A DNA stretch of 64,000 bases from Aliikangiella coralliicola (lineage in GTDB: Bacteria > Pseudomonadota > Gammaproteobacteria > Enterobacterales > Kangiellaceae). The notes under the pieces were generated by a model. The model had not been told where the DNA came from. It ran no database searches and saw nothing but the letters and a program-made list of their open reading frames with translations. The stretch is from assembly GCF_007004725.1 (NCBI RefSeq), contig NZ_ML660174.1:1-64000 (forward strand), in the 5' to 3' direction. Shown here one piece after another: positions 18,601 to 26,747 of the stretch. Position 1 is the stretch's first letter. Every line of letters begins with the position of its first letter. Both the position numbers and the translations under genes were made by a program.

Positions 18601-19930
18601 GTCGGCCGACGCTGACGGTGATGGTATCATCGACGCTTTGGATGATGAACCAAACCAATTCGGGACCAGTCGTGACAGAGATCTTGATGGAGTGCCGAGC
18701 AGCGTGGATCGAGATGATGACGGTGATGGTATATCTGACCTGGTTGAAGGTAATCAAGACTCGGATGGAGACGGCATTATCGATTCTCTTGATTCCGACA
18801 GCGACAATGATGGTTTAGCAGATATGTATGAAGCTGATCGCCCCATGCCTTCAGGCAATGATGTTGATAGAGATGGTATCGACGATCGATATGACGTTGA
18901 TTTTACTGGCGGTAACGATGCGAATGCTGACGGTGTAGATGATGCTTTTGTTAATACCGACTCAGATAGTGATGGTACTGCTGATTATCTGGATAACGAC
19001 AGTGACAATGACAGCATTTCTGATTCTGAAGAACAGCTGACCGTAACACTGTCAGGTAATGACACAGACATGGATGGATTGGATGATGCTGTTGACGTCG
19101 ATTCTACCAATGGTACTGACTCAAATGGCGATGGTCAGGACGATAGCACTATATCCGGCGATGATATTGATGGAGATGGAGTATTAGCTTTCAGAGATAG
19201 CGATACAGATGGAGATGGAATATCTGATATTAATGAAAATGGAGATTTTAATGGTGATGGTGTAAATGATCGTCTGCAAGCTGTAGTTGAAGTTCGCGCA
19301 ACATCTGGCGGCGGGTCGATGGGAGTTGTGATTATACTATTCCTTTTGCTGGCGTTAGCCCATCGCAAAAAGTTTACTCGTAAGCTGGTCATTTTGTTTT
19401 GTGCCGGTTCGGCGTTTTCTGCGCAGGCTTTTGAAAATTGCGATTCAGATACCGGTGAAACATGTTGGTATGCGGAACTTGGTGTTGGCCGCTCACATTT
19501 TGATCCAGTTACAGAAAATACTAGTTGGGATGTATCTCGAGACGCTGACACAGCATATAAATTTGCTGTAGGGTTCGATTTTCAAAATGACTGGTTCGCT
19601 GAATTTGGTTATAGCCGATTAGGAAAAGCCAAACTCGTAAGCCAAAATCCGGCATTTTCTAATAATGGATTTATTAATTACAACGCTACAGAGGCGGCGC
19701 TTGGGTATCGGCTAAAACCCAGTACAGGCAATTATAGTTTTTATTTTAAAGCTGGCTTGGTCGCGTTGGAGACTAATTCTAACTTTATTGCTGATGATGA
19801 TGACGATGCTACCTTATTAGGTTTTGGCTTTTATTGGGATAAAAAAGATGGACGATCCCTGAAGCTGGGCTTTGACCAATATGGAGAGGACACTTATTTA
19901 GTATCTTTAAGCCTGCAAAACTACTTCTAA
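12659..19930 (+). CDS. Giant surface protein: Ig-like and TSP3 repeats, GlyGly-CTERM-like tail, fused beta-barrel
   Basis: 2423 residues from a GTG start with AAGGA 7 bases upstream. A signal peptide ends near GSARA. Residues of about 30-820 hold five or six DUF11-like beta-sandwich repeats with paired cysteines (pattern ...L(S/A)AGxSCxFxVxxxVP). Ig-like and cadherin-like repeats follow (about 820-1640), two of them nearly identical, with SWLSLT and LTGTPLN motifs. Residues of about 1640-2210 are Ca-binding thrombospondin type 3 repeats (DSDGDGIPD type). At 2217-2222 is GGGSMG, then a hydrophobic stretch and HRKK: a GlyGly-CTERM-like sorting signal. Directly after come a second signal-peptide-like segment ending FSAQA and an OmpA-like barrel of about 160 residues ending in Phe. 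A long surface or released adhesin is inferred. Confidence 0.87.
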   Translation: MPLANLVTNFKIGCVVFVIFCLHIGSARAAPPTFNATVTPSTVGPGSTATVTFTITNVDATPVTSAGFTNTLPAGLVHGTPSDVTTTCANGALTAADGGTTLTFSGYDLAGSSSCTVTIDVLASTTAGVYTILTGDLTSSEGNSGSATANLTVVTNRPGYTMSFSPTSINRGAISTLTQTFDNTQNGARVGDLSSTVDLPLGLVIADEPNATSDCGSANAPVTITANAGASSVVFNADGSTFFPGFEALSAGASCTVTVDVKSTGVGTFTAVETDALADFNSMGGAKAAIVSTQAFALMEFEDNPTTPGATTNLKVTLTNFDRSGTATNIAFTDDLDAALSGLVATSLPAEPCGIGSSLSGTSTISLTGGSLAPEASCTFSVPVQIPAGAAASSNTNTTSTFTYDLDGSGVIKPAVSHNLTITQAPTISLSVTPDPVIVGNNITASFAINNIDTVQAATDIAFTSELTAFLPFPVTIPSFPTNPCGTGSSISLATPDIDTQVLSLTGGNLAAGASCNFNVDITVPSTMSPGNYTMTTEKISATINSATVTGGTTSDSFQIISAPTLSIEFDNTTLIPGGSNTATFTLSNNPNSPTDATTVAFTVDLDAALTGLTTTGFSSNTCAGSILSGTSIIDFSNGALAAGTSCSFNATLQLPGGGVSSNVNVTSSVINATVDGNAVTSPAVTSSFDVVTLTASMVVSDNDGDADNNVQPGSTTATIDFSFTNNSTLDQSAIGFGLDLNSALSGLVSSSGTLNNICGAGSSISGTNSLSFTNGQLSAGGSCNFSVTLTVPGAATDGDYTLLSNALSFTENSTLYALNPLTTNFNIETDTAPSIFSITSSVSPLTGVAPIPMEIVFSEDVEGFVDTDITVTNGTASNLVQVTADRYTFDITSPVDGTTIDVQLLAGVVEEAGAGTQTNTASSVFSIGYDTSALPTGIVTVPANVQVNTGPTTATVTYSNATIHSLTNDKVNLITTGTASTANFVDNNTPNPDITVINGTTATPTIQISNIVGDGTIAVGIDPLTARNNVGDVQAIADSTNSISVDNTAPTVAITSGVSDPTNSAFTINIDFTNPATSGPDTSITGFTSSDVILSNANISGFTGSGSSYSATITPTNNGNVTVDISSAVAFDDHGNGNVAAPQFSVTYDIEAPNGYAVAIDTPQPFINASNDTAFQFSYSGAEITSQYSYTITDGVNTSTPVTGTITTASGSFTGIDVSSFNEGTLTLSFTLTDVAGNTGGASTDTIIKQYNDAPVITEGATTNVVMSEDSTPTPFSLTLNATDPENETITWSVSSAASNGVASTSGDGTSKVINYTPNANFNGADSFTVEITDSNALDPLTDSIVVNVQVNPENDAPVFDSTSVNAVLEDAVYVYNIVTSDIDVGDNLAITATTIPSWLSLTSGANGTAVLTGTPLNEHVGNNSVTLVVTDDSGAANNSATQSFTIVVGNTNDAPTFDSTAITTGTEDANYIYNVTGSDVDLGDSISFSASVLPAWLSLTDNGNGTATLTGTPLNANVGNNNVTLVVTDSNSATDTQSFVIDVVNTNDLPTGLPVVTGTLLRNETLSVDTSLMSDDDGFGPFSYQWRRSGVNVTGATNSTYVLGEDDVWQTFSVIVSYTDLRGTNESLVSAESGTVSDLDSDGDGIFDLEEGTGDSDGDGIPDYLDEDSDNDGIPDSEEGNGDSDTDGIPDYLDTSLDEDGDGIPDALEGGANIDTDGDGTVDAFDSDSDNDGITDLEESGASGVDTDGDGIDDTFDVDATGGTDANGDGIDDNVALLDSDGDGIPDHLDRDSDNDSVPDALENRVGLQLKLSTETYKNTQMAVSDTDGDGVMDYLDPDSDEDGISDLAEAATSIIDSDMDQIIDEFDVDFTGGLDVDLDGVDDAAMLQNSDNDLTPDMFDLDADNDGHNDVTEAGLTDADLNALVDSAAERTDTPRDTDADGLADYRDLDSDNDGSFDIETSGAATLDLDGDGQVDDASADADGDGIIDALDDEPNQFGTSRDRDLDGVPSSVDRDDDGDGISDLVEGNQDSDGDGIIDSLDSDSDNDGLADMYEADRPMPSGNDVDRDGIDDRYDVDFTGGNDANADGVDDAFVNTDSDSDGTADYLDNDSDNDSISDSEEQLTVTLSGNDTDMDGLDDAVDVDSTNGTDSNGDGQDDSTISGDDIDGDGVLAFRDSDTDGDGISDINENGDFNGDGVNDRLQAVVEVRATSGGGSMGVVIILFLLLALAHRKKFTRKLVILFCAGSAFSAQAFENCDSDTGETCWYAELGVGRSHFDPVTENTSWDVSRDADTAYKFAVGFDFQNDWFAEFGYSRLGKAKLVSQNPAFSNNGFINYNATEAALGYRLKPSTGNYSFYFKAGLVALETNSNFIADDDDDATLLGFGFYWDKKDGRSLKLGFDQYGEDTYLVSLSLQNYF
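17580..19280 (+). repeat. Thrombospondin type 3 calcium-binding repeat region
   Basis: Within the giant protein, the codons for D-x-D-x-D-G-x-x-D repeat many times, with units such as DSDGDGIPD, DSDNDGI and DTDGDG separated by short linkers. This gives a strongly Asp-rich, GAT/GAC-dominated DNA repeat. The family binds Ca2+ and forms a stiff stalk. Confidence 0.9.
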
Positions 19931-19953
19931 AGCATAGATATCTATTCGAACGT

Positions 19954-19998
19954 CGAAACGGTGAAAACAACCTATTTTCACCGTTTCGGTTTATTTTT
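19954..19998 (+). terminator. Rho-independent terminator after the giant gene
   Basis: Perfect 14-base-pair stem from CGAAACGGTGAAAA (19954-19967) and its complement (19975-19988), with a 7-base loop. The T-rich GTTTATTTTTTG follows directly. It lies 24 bases after the stop codon. Confidence 0.92.
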
Positions 19999-20186
19999 TG
20001 TGCTATATACGTAAATCCTGTTCAATTTTCCGAGCTATATCAACCGGTGTTTGGAAAATATCACCTGCTTAACTGTTGAGTTGTTAATGACCTAATTCCG
20101 TTGTTATGCCACTCACTGCGGAATATAATACCGTTCTGGTTATGTGAATTATGAGCATTGGTAAACCAATTAAGTAGGAGTTTGTT

Positions 20187-23100
20187 ATTAAATCTCGTCT
20201 TTTAAAACTAGTGATTGCTAGCGTATTAGTCAGCTTGGGCGGTATTAGCCAGGCAGAGGAATCTGTTGACGATATTGTTAACGAAATTAAGGCGCTAGAA
20301 AAAGCAAGAGATCCCAAGTGTTATGCGACTGCTTCGCGCCTTGAAGATTTTATGTTTGGCACGCCACTGACTGATGAAGCTCGTTTTCGTAAAAACTTAC
20401 TGCAAAAGAGTTGGGCTAAGATAGTTTGGGAGCGAGCTTCAAAAATCGCGTCCGCAGAAAATAAAGCCGCCATTTCTCAATCACTTCTTATGAATGTAAT
20501 TGCGGAGAACTTTACTTTCAAACAAGATGAAAAGAAACACTGGGCGATAAAATTTGCAGGCGGACAAGAAGTTCGGATTAATAAAGAAGATAAACGTCAG
20601 TATTCTACCATTGCTTACGCATTAAGAGCTATTTTGGCGGTACAACAAGAATCATTGATGGATCTCGACTCAACATTGCTTCCTTTACATCCTGATGCAA
20701 TTAAAAGCTTAAAAGACAGCCTCGACTTGTTCAGCCTGGCCGTACTAAAAATAACCGATGCTAAAGCGAGGAAAAAAAATGAGCATGATGTGAAACTCGC
20801 TTCACTAAACGATGTTTGGTCGACATTGCTGAACTTAAAAAATGAAGAGTTAGTGACGAAACCCAAAACCTCAAAAAACGTAGCAGATTTATCAATAGTA
20901 AGAAAAATTATTCAACAAAAAGTTGAGTCATATGCAGCTTACAATCAAATTTCGAATCAACTTTTTGTCCGCAACCTACAAGTTTATTTTGCCCGATTAA
21001 GTTGGCCGAAAGATCCTGAAGAAGGTAAGAGGTTTAAGAATTTATTTACCGAGACGATGATCCAATTTGCCAATGATCTTTATAAAGAAACAGAAAAAAT
21101 TGCATTAAAAAATGGGCATGGAATTATTATGGAGAGTGACGTCCATGAACTAATTCAGCAATTTATACCTCACGAGATCAACGAGTATGAAGATGCCATC
21201 TTTTTCCCAAAACTTCCTAGAGGTGAGCGAGTTAATATTGAATCTTATGATATGGATTCGTTTCGAGACAGCGGCATTCATTGGCGCTATTTAGAGTTTG
21301 CTCTAAACGAACCCGGTTTTAAGGCGCAACTTCAACCAGATCCTTTTGCTTTGGAATTAATGGTAGAAAATATTGCGCAATTTGGTGTTCTTAGTCTGAG
21401 ACTTGCTGGAGAAGAGGGAAAAAGAATTGGTGCTAGTCGTTTAAAGCAGTCATATTTTGTTGATGGGCTGAAGCTCATTCAGCGAAGAGTTACAAAGCAT
21501 TCAATGATAAAAGATAAAAGCGAAGCCACCGCTCAAATTGTATCAGCGAAAAAACGAGATGTGTTTGTTAGTGAAAAAACGGCCATGTTTAGCGATACAA
21601 CTGAAAGTGTTGGCATTGATTTAATGCATCGTTCCTCTGATTGGCTTAACCGTCTGTTACGAAGCTACCTTGATAAAGGAAAAGGGGTTGGTGTTATTAC
21701 TATACCTCCCGCGTTTGGCGGAAGCGGAGTAGCAGCAGAAGATATTAATAACGATGGTTTCATTGACCTGTTGATTTTAAGTGGCTTGGGAAATAAGCTC
21801 TATTTAAATGATCAAGGAAAGCGATTTGTTGATATAACTAAGCAGTCAGGAATTGACTGGAAACGACCTGAAGATAATACTCCTGGCGAGCCAAGACAAC
21901 CACTTATTGCTGACCTGAATAATGATGGTTTACAAGATATTGTTATTACTTACGTTAATGATAAGCATCGAGTTTATCAAAATTTGGGGAATGCAAAATT
22001 TAAAGATTTAACCGATGTGGCAAATTTAGGAGGCGCTGATTTAGTAGGTGGTCCTGCGACTGTTGCTGATTTTGATAATGATGGATTACTCGATATTTAT
22101 GTGACTTATTTTGGCCATTATACAAAGGGAATTTTACCGACATTAAAACGACGCAACGATAACGGTTTACCTAACCAATTGTTTAAAAATACAGGTAATT
22201 TCAAGTTCAAGAATGTTACCGAAAATAGTAATACGGGTGACACTGGTTGGGCGCAAGCAATCGCGCATACGGATTTTAATAGTGATGGAAGGCAAGATTT
22301 GATTGTTGGTAATGATTTCGGCGTTAATGTTTATTTTGAAAATTTAGGCAACGGGAAGTTTAGAAATGTTGCTGCTGACTTAGGTACTGATAAGCCGTCA
22401 TATACAATGAATATTGGTATCGGCGATCTGAATCAAGATCTACGCCCGGACATTTATATTTCCAATATCGTCACAATGAACAAGGATGAAAAATATGTTC
22501 TTCCTAATGAAGACACAACAATGAAATTTAATGCTGAGAAATTGGCAAATATGAGAGTGGTTGAAGCCAATGATTTATTTTTGTCTGGTGTTGATGATAA
22601 GGGCAATTTGAGTTACGAATTAAGTGATGCTGTTGGACGAGGGTATTCATCAACGGGTTGGTCATGGGACGCAGATTTTTTTGATTATGATAATGATGGT
22701 GATAGCGATCTCTATGTACTTAATGGGATGAATGAATTCAACCTGTACAGCAATGAAAACCCTTATTACACAGATCCTCATAGTGAAGAACAAAAAGATG
22801 TTTATATTCCGGTTTCCACTAAAGAGTCGAATGTCTTTTTTGTGAATTCGGGGGGGAAACTCGTTAATCAATCAAAAAATTCTGGCCTTGATTTGATTGG
22901 TAATTCTCGTAGTGCAGCCTATCTCGATTTTGATAATGACGGTGACCTGGACATTATTGTTAATAATTATCATCAGGAAGCTAACTTTTATACCAATAAC
23001 TTGAACAAGAAAAATAATCATTGGGTTAAGCTAAAACTAATAGGCGATGTTGCGAATAAATCAAATAGAGATGCAATAGGCGCACAGATAATTCTTACTA

Positions 23101-23324
23101 CGAATGATAACCGGAAAATTTGGCGAGAAATACACGGTTCTATCGGCTACATGTCAGTCCATCCCAAAATGCAGCATTTTGGTCTAGGAGAATCACAAAT
23201 CAAACTAGCTGAAATTATCTGGCCGAATGGGCAGCGTCAAATACTTGAAAATATAGAGCTAGGTAAACTCCATGTAATTAAGCAAGAAAATAGTGACCGC
23301 TTATCTACAGTTGGAAGTAAGTAA
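20187..23324 (+). CDS. Exported CRTAC1-like protein: VCBS/FG-GAP propeller with ASPIC/UnbV domain
   Basis: About 1045 residues if translated from ATT 20187. The N-terminal 430 residues are helical and unrecognised. Then come seven or so FG-GAP/VCBS repeats (DINNDGFIDLLI, DLNNDGLQDIVI, DFDNDGLLDIYV, DYDNDGDSDLYV, DFDNDGDLDIIV), each a Ca-binding blade motif. The C-terminus is an ASPIC/UnbV domain (RDAIGAQI, IGYMSVHPKMQHFGLG, IWPNGQRQ). Starting at the ATT gives a classic signal peptide (KSRLLKLVIASVLVSLGGISQA), and AGGAG sits 6 bases before that ATT. The later GTG at 20211 would remove the basic n-region and has no Shine-Dalgarno sequence. The protein is likely periplasmic or surface-located. 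It overlaps the next gene by one base. Confidence 0.86.
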   Translation: MKSRLLKLVIASVLVSLGGISQAEESVDDIVNEIKALEKARDPKCYATASRLEDFMFGTPLTDEARFRKNLLQKSWAKIVWERASKIASAENKAAISQSLLMNVIAENFTFKQDEKKHWAIKFAGGQEVRINKEDKRQYSTIAYALRAILAVQQESLMDLDSTLLPLHPDAIKSLKDSLDLFSLAVLKITDAKARKKNEHDVKLASLNDVWSTLLNLKNEELVTKPKTSKNVADLSIVRKIIQQKVESYAAYNQISNQLFVRNLQVYFARLSWPKDPEEGKRFKNLFTETMIQFANDLYKETEKIALKNGHGIIMESDVHELIQQFIPHEINEYEDAIFFPKLPRGERVNIESYDMDSFRDSGIHWRYLEFALNEPGFKAQLQPDPFALELMVENIAQFGVLSLRLAGEEGKRIGASRLKQSYFVDGLKLIQRRVTKHSMIKDKSEATAQIVSAKKRDVFVSEKTAMFSDTTESVGIDLMHRSSDWLNRLLRSYLDKGKGVGVITIPPAFGGSGVAAEDINNDGFIDLLILSGLGNKLYLNDQGKRFVDITKQSGIDWKRPEDNTPGEPRQPLIADLNNDGLQDIVITYVNDKHRVYQNLGNAKFKDLTDVANLGGADLVGGPATVADFDNDGLLDIYVTYFGHYTKGILPTLKRRNDNGLPNQLFKNTGNFKFKNVTENSNTGDTGWAQAIAHTDFNSDGRQDLIVGNDFGVNVYFENLGNGKFRNVAADLGTDKPSYTMNIGIGDLNQDLRPDIYISNIVTMNKDEKYVLPNEDTTMKFNAEKLANMRVVEANDLFLSGVDDKGNLSYELSDAVGRGYSSTGWSWDADFFDYDNDGDSDLYVLNGMNEFNLYSNENPYYTDPHSEEQKDVYIPVSTKESNVFFVNSGGKLVNQSKNSGLDLIGNSRSAAYLDFDNDGDLDIIVNNYHQEANFYTNNLNKKNNHWVKLKLIGDVANKSNRDAIGAQIILTTNDNRKIWREIHGSIGYMSVHPKMQHFGLGESQIKLAEIIWPNGQRQILENIELGKLHVIKQENSDRLSTVGSK

Positions 23325-25606
23325 TGAAGATTTGGGTATTGTTTTTTTTCGCGATTTCGATTGTCTTGAACGCTAATAAAATAAACGCCGAATTGCTTCC
23401 TCCTCCTGGAATCAGTCAATCAGAAATAGAACAATTTGGCCGTTGGCAAAGATATTTTAATGAAAATAAAAAGAGCTTGGCGAGTAGGCTGAAAAAAGAA
23501 CCTGCTTATCTGAATGAGTTAATTTATAGCCAGTCTCCTTATTTAGAACAGCACGCATTTAATCCTATCAATTGGAAGTCATGGAGCAGTGAGTTACTCA
23601 ATCAAGCAAAGAAAAATAATAAACTGATTTTTCTTTCTATTGGTTATTCGACATGCCATTGGTGCCATACAATGGAAAAAGAGAGCTTCGTTGACGTTGA
23701 GATAGCGAGGATATTAAATAGAAATTTTTATTCAATTAAAGTTGATCGTGAAGAGTTACCTCACATCGACGACTACTATTCAGCCGCATTGGAACACGTA
23801 AAAGGAAGTGCTGGTTGGCCGATTACTGCGATTATTAACAGTGATGGCCTGCCCGTTTTTATCGACTCTTATTTGCCTAAAGAAAAGCTGCGTAAATTAC
23901 TTGGTCGAGTTGGTTCTATTTGGCGTACACAGCCGGAGTTTCTACTGGCAAGTGCGAAAAATATTGATGAATTAATCAATAACCGTTTCAATCAAACTAT
24001 TGGTACTTCTGCCAACAAAATAAACTTTGAGACGATTAACCAAAAACTACTTGCGGCACTGGACCCTGTTAATGGTGGATTTAGCGGTGCAGCAAAATTT
24101 CCGTCCGAGGCAATGCTGTTATATGTACTCGATCAGTTACGACGTGGAAAAAATACGGATCTTGAAAAGGCGTTAAAACTTCAACTCGATAAAATGATCC
24201 AAGGAGGGTTATATGATCATATTAGTGGTGGATTTCACCGTTATTCAACTGATCCTGGCTGGGTCGTGCCCCACTATGAGAAAATGTTATATAACCAGGC
24301 ACAGTTAGTTTCTGTTTATAGCCAGGCGTATCAGTATTTCAGAGATCCCGTTTATTTTGATGTGGTTGAAAGTACAATTAAATTTATGCTCACCGAGTTA
24401 TATGACGAAAATGGTGGATTTTGGTCAGCGATAGATGCAGATTTTAACGGAGAGGAGGGAGGTTATTATTTGTGGACCCCTGACGAACTTGCGCTTTTTA
24501 ATTTGGATAAATTGGCATATGAGACATATCAAATACCAGGTTCGCAGAAACTAGGTGTAGTTTTTCCTAAAAAACAACTGAGTCCCGATCTAAAGAAGAC
24601 TATTAGCTCACATAAAGAGATATTGGTAAATGCGCGCAAAAAGCGCGGTTCCCCTCATATTGATCAGAAGGTTATCACCGGTTGGAATGCATTGGCGATT
24701 AAAGCGCTGATAGACGCAGAGACGATTTTAGAAACAGGAAGTCTGGTTCGAGTTGCAGAAAAGCTTGCAGATAAGTTCTGGAAAGAGCGTTACCAAGAGT
24801 CGACTGGCATGATAAGCAGGGTTGGATTTAAAGGCGAGAAACTCCTTCGCAGCTATCTTGATGATTACGCTTATTTTTGTGATGCGTTAATCGCTTTATA
24901 TGATGTTTCAGATGATATAAAGTGGTTAAAAAAAGCGCAGATCCTTAAACATCAAGCCACTAAGCTTTTTCTGGACGCTGAAGGTGCGTTATACAACATT
25001 GCGCCTCGCCAGAATCTACTGTCTTTAAAAAAATCCCAAGACGGAGAGCTTTACGCTGCCTCTGCGGTAATGCTGGGCGTTATTTGGAAGTTGGATAAGA
25101 GATTAGGTGAAGAAGGTTTGAAGAAGAAGTTCTCGAAACTCATCGCGGTTAAAGAATCTAAGATTGCAAAAGAAACACTCAATCATCTATACAGCGCATT
25201 ATCGCTTCAAGATAGTAAAGAAGGCAGTACGTGGCACAGGCGCTATTTTGCTTCGGCTAAGGGACGATTAAATATTAAATGCTCTGAATACACAGCAAAT
25301 CGCCATTGTCGTGAGCTATCCATTAATGTGAAATTAGAAGATGGGTGGCATATCAACTCCAATCAGCCGTTACAAAACTACTTAATTCCAACTAAAATAG
25401 ACATCCCTGAGGGAGTTGAAGTGACTTATCCTGAAGAAAAAAGGGTAAAGCTCGGATTTCAGGATGAGGCGCTTAGTGTGTACGAGGGGAGCTTTGAAAT
25501 TCGATTAAAAAATAGAACAAAGAACAGGTTACATTTAACTCTACCGCTTCAAGCGTGCAATGATAGGATTTGTTTGTTACCAGAATCACTGAAATTTGTG
25601 ATGTAG
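23324..25606 (+). CDS. Exported DUF255 (YyaL/SSP411-like) thioredoxin-domain protein with DsbD-N-like C-terminus
   Basis: 760 residues. A signal peptide (MKIWVLFFFAISIVLNANKINA) is followed by a DUF255 thioredoxin-like domain with YSTCHWCHTMEKESF (Cys111 and Cys114) and an (alpha/alpha)6-barrel region typical of YyaL/SPATA20 proteins. The last 120 residues or so (about 640-760) resemble the N-terminal immunoglobulin-like domain of DsbD/DsbC-corrector proteins (GWHINSN, then LPLQACNDRICLLP with a Cys pair). Most DUF255 proteins are cytoplasmic and lack both the signal peptide and this tail. A periplasmic thiol/disulfide role is inferred. The ATG overlaps the stop of the CRTAC1-like gene (TAATG), so the two are translationally coupled. 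Confidence 0.88.
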   Translation: MKIWVLFFFAISIVLNANKINAELLPPPGISQSEIEQFGRWQRYFNENKKSLASRLKKEPAYLNELIYSQSPYLEQHAFNPINWKSWSSELLNQAKKNNKLIFLSIGYSTCHWCHTMEKESFVDVEIARILNRNFYSIKVDREELPHIDDYYSAALEHVKGSAGWPITAIINSDGLPVFIDSYLPKEKLRKLLGRVGSIWRTQPEFLLASAKNIDELINNRFNQTIGTSANKINFETINQKLLAALDPVNGGFSGAAKFPSEAMLLYVLDQLRRGKNTDLEKALKLQLDKMIQGGLYDHISGGFHRYSTDPGWVVPHYEKMLYNQAQLVSVYSQAYQYFRDPVYFDVVESTIKFMLTELYDENGGFWSAIDADFNGEEGGYYLWTPDELALFNLDKLAYETYQIPGSQKLGVVFPKKQLSPDLKKTISSHKEILVNARKKRGSPHIDQKVITGWNALAIKALIDAETILETGSLVRVAEKLADKFWKERYQESTGMISRVGFKGEKLLRSYLDDYAYFCDALIALYDVSDDIKWLKKAQILKHQATKLFLDAEGALYNIAPRQNLLSLKKSQDGELYAASAVMLGVIWKLDKRLGEEGLKKKFSKLIAVKESKIAKETLNHLYSALSLQDSKEGSTWHRRYFASAKGRLNIKCSEYTANRHCRELSINVKLEDGWHINSNQPLQNYLIPTKIDIPEGVEVTYPEEKRVKLGFQDEALSVYEGSFEIRLKNRTKNRLHLTLPLQACNDRICLLPESLKFVM

Positions 25607-25749
25607 GTGAGAACTTATACAATTGAGTAAATTATCGGAGCGACTATTACTAGGTTGACCTGTTAGACTAGAATAATTTGCATAAAGTAAATATACTTCG
25701 TTCCCATCAAAATTAGGATTATATTAATAGAAATACTAAGGATCAAAAT

Positions 25750-26652
25750 ATGAGTGGAGCAATTAAAAAAGCTGTAATTCCTGTTGCCGGATTAGGAACG
25801 AGAATGTTACCTGCGACAAAAGCGATTCCAAAAGAAATGCTCCCAATAGTTGATAAACCACTAATTCAGTATATTGTTAACGAGTGCGTTGAGGCCGGTG
25901 TTAAGGAGATTATCCTTGTTACCCATGCATCCAAAAATAGTATTGAAAATCACTTTGACAAGTCTTTTGAGCTTGAAACGACGCTCGAAAAGCGGGTGAA
26001 AAGACAATTACTGGAAGAAATTCAGGCGATTTGCCCAAAAGACGTTACCATTATGCACGTTCGGCAAGGTGAAGCAAAAGGGTTAGGGCATGCAGTCTCT
26101 GTGGCTAGACCGTTAGTTGGCGATTGTCCTTTTATAGTCGTTTTACCTGATGTTTTAATTGATGACGCGTCTTGTAACTTAAAAAGAGACAATCTCGCTG
26201 CGATGATCGAACGATTTGATGAAACTGGTGCGAGTCAAATAATGGTTGAACCTGTGCCGGAGAAACAAGTATCTAATTATGGCGTTGTTGATTGTCAAGG
26301 AGTATCACTCAAGCCGGGGGAATCAGTTGGAATGGTGCAAGTAGTTGAAAAACCACCGCTAGATGAAGCTCCGTCTAATTTGGCGATAGTGGGGCGGTAT
26401 GTACTTTCTGCAAAAATCTGGAATATGCTAGAGAGTACGCGGCCTGGGGCTGGTGATGAAATTCAGTTGACGGACTCAATTGCGAGTTTGATGGAATATG
26501 AAACTGTGGAAGCTTTTCATATGACAGGAAAATCCCATGATTGCGGTTCAAAAATAGGCTATATGAAGGCATTTGTTGAATATGGACTACGGCATGAAAC
26601 TAAAGGTACTGAATATAGAGAGTTCATTAATTCATTAAGCCAGAATAAATAG
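25750..26652 (+). CDS. galU: UTP-glucose-1-phosphate uridylyltransferase
   Basis: 300 residues, a usual length for GalU. It makes UDP-glucose from UTP and glucose-1-phosphate. The nucleotide-binding motif [20 protein letters not shown] lies at about 14-33, and [11 protein letters not shown], the EKP motif and [10 protein letters not shown] are all present. AAGGA lies 7 bases before the ATG. It begins the sugar-nucleotide supply block and feeds the dehydrogenase encoded at 29736. Confidence 0.97.
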   Translation: MSGAIKKAVIPVAGLGTRMLPATKAIPKEMLPIVDKPLIQYIVNECVEAGVKEIILVTHASKNSIENHFDKSFELETTLEKRVKRQLLEEIQAICPKDVTIMHVRQGEAKGLGHAVSVARPLVGDCPFIVVLPDVLIDDASCNLKRDNLAAMIERFDETGASQIMVEPVPEKQVSNYGVVDCQGVSLKPGESVGMVQVVEKPPLDEAPSNLAIVGRYVLSAKIWNMLESTRPGAGDEIQLTDSIASLMEYETVEAFHMTGKSHDCGSKIGYMKAFVEYGLRHETKGTEYREFINSLSQNK

Positions 26653-26747
26653 GCTTAAAAACAATGAAAATATTTATCTTGTCACTATATATTGTTCAAT
26701 TGTGAATAGGTACTTCATACTTTATTCTCCAGAAAATAAGGAATTTG

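Noticed and set aside
17580-19280. Dense short DNA repeats that could be taken for a CRISPR array or microsatellite
   Set aside because: The repeats are in frame, of varying length, encode TSP3 Ca-binding motifs and lack constant-length spacers. No cas genes are present.
12889-19551. Many long minus-strand and other-frame open frames inside the giant surface-protein gene
   Set aside because: They mirror the Asp/Thr/Ser-rich repeat codons of the real gene, lack ribosome-binding sites and show low-complexity translations. They are shadows, not genes.
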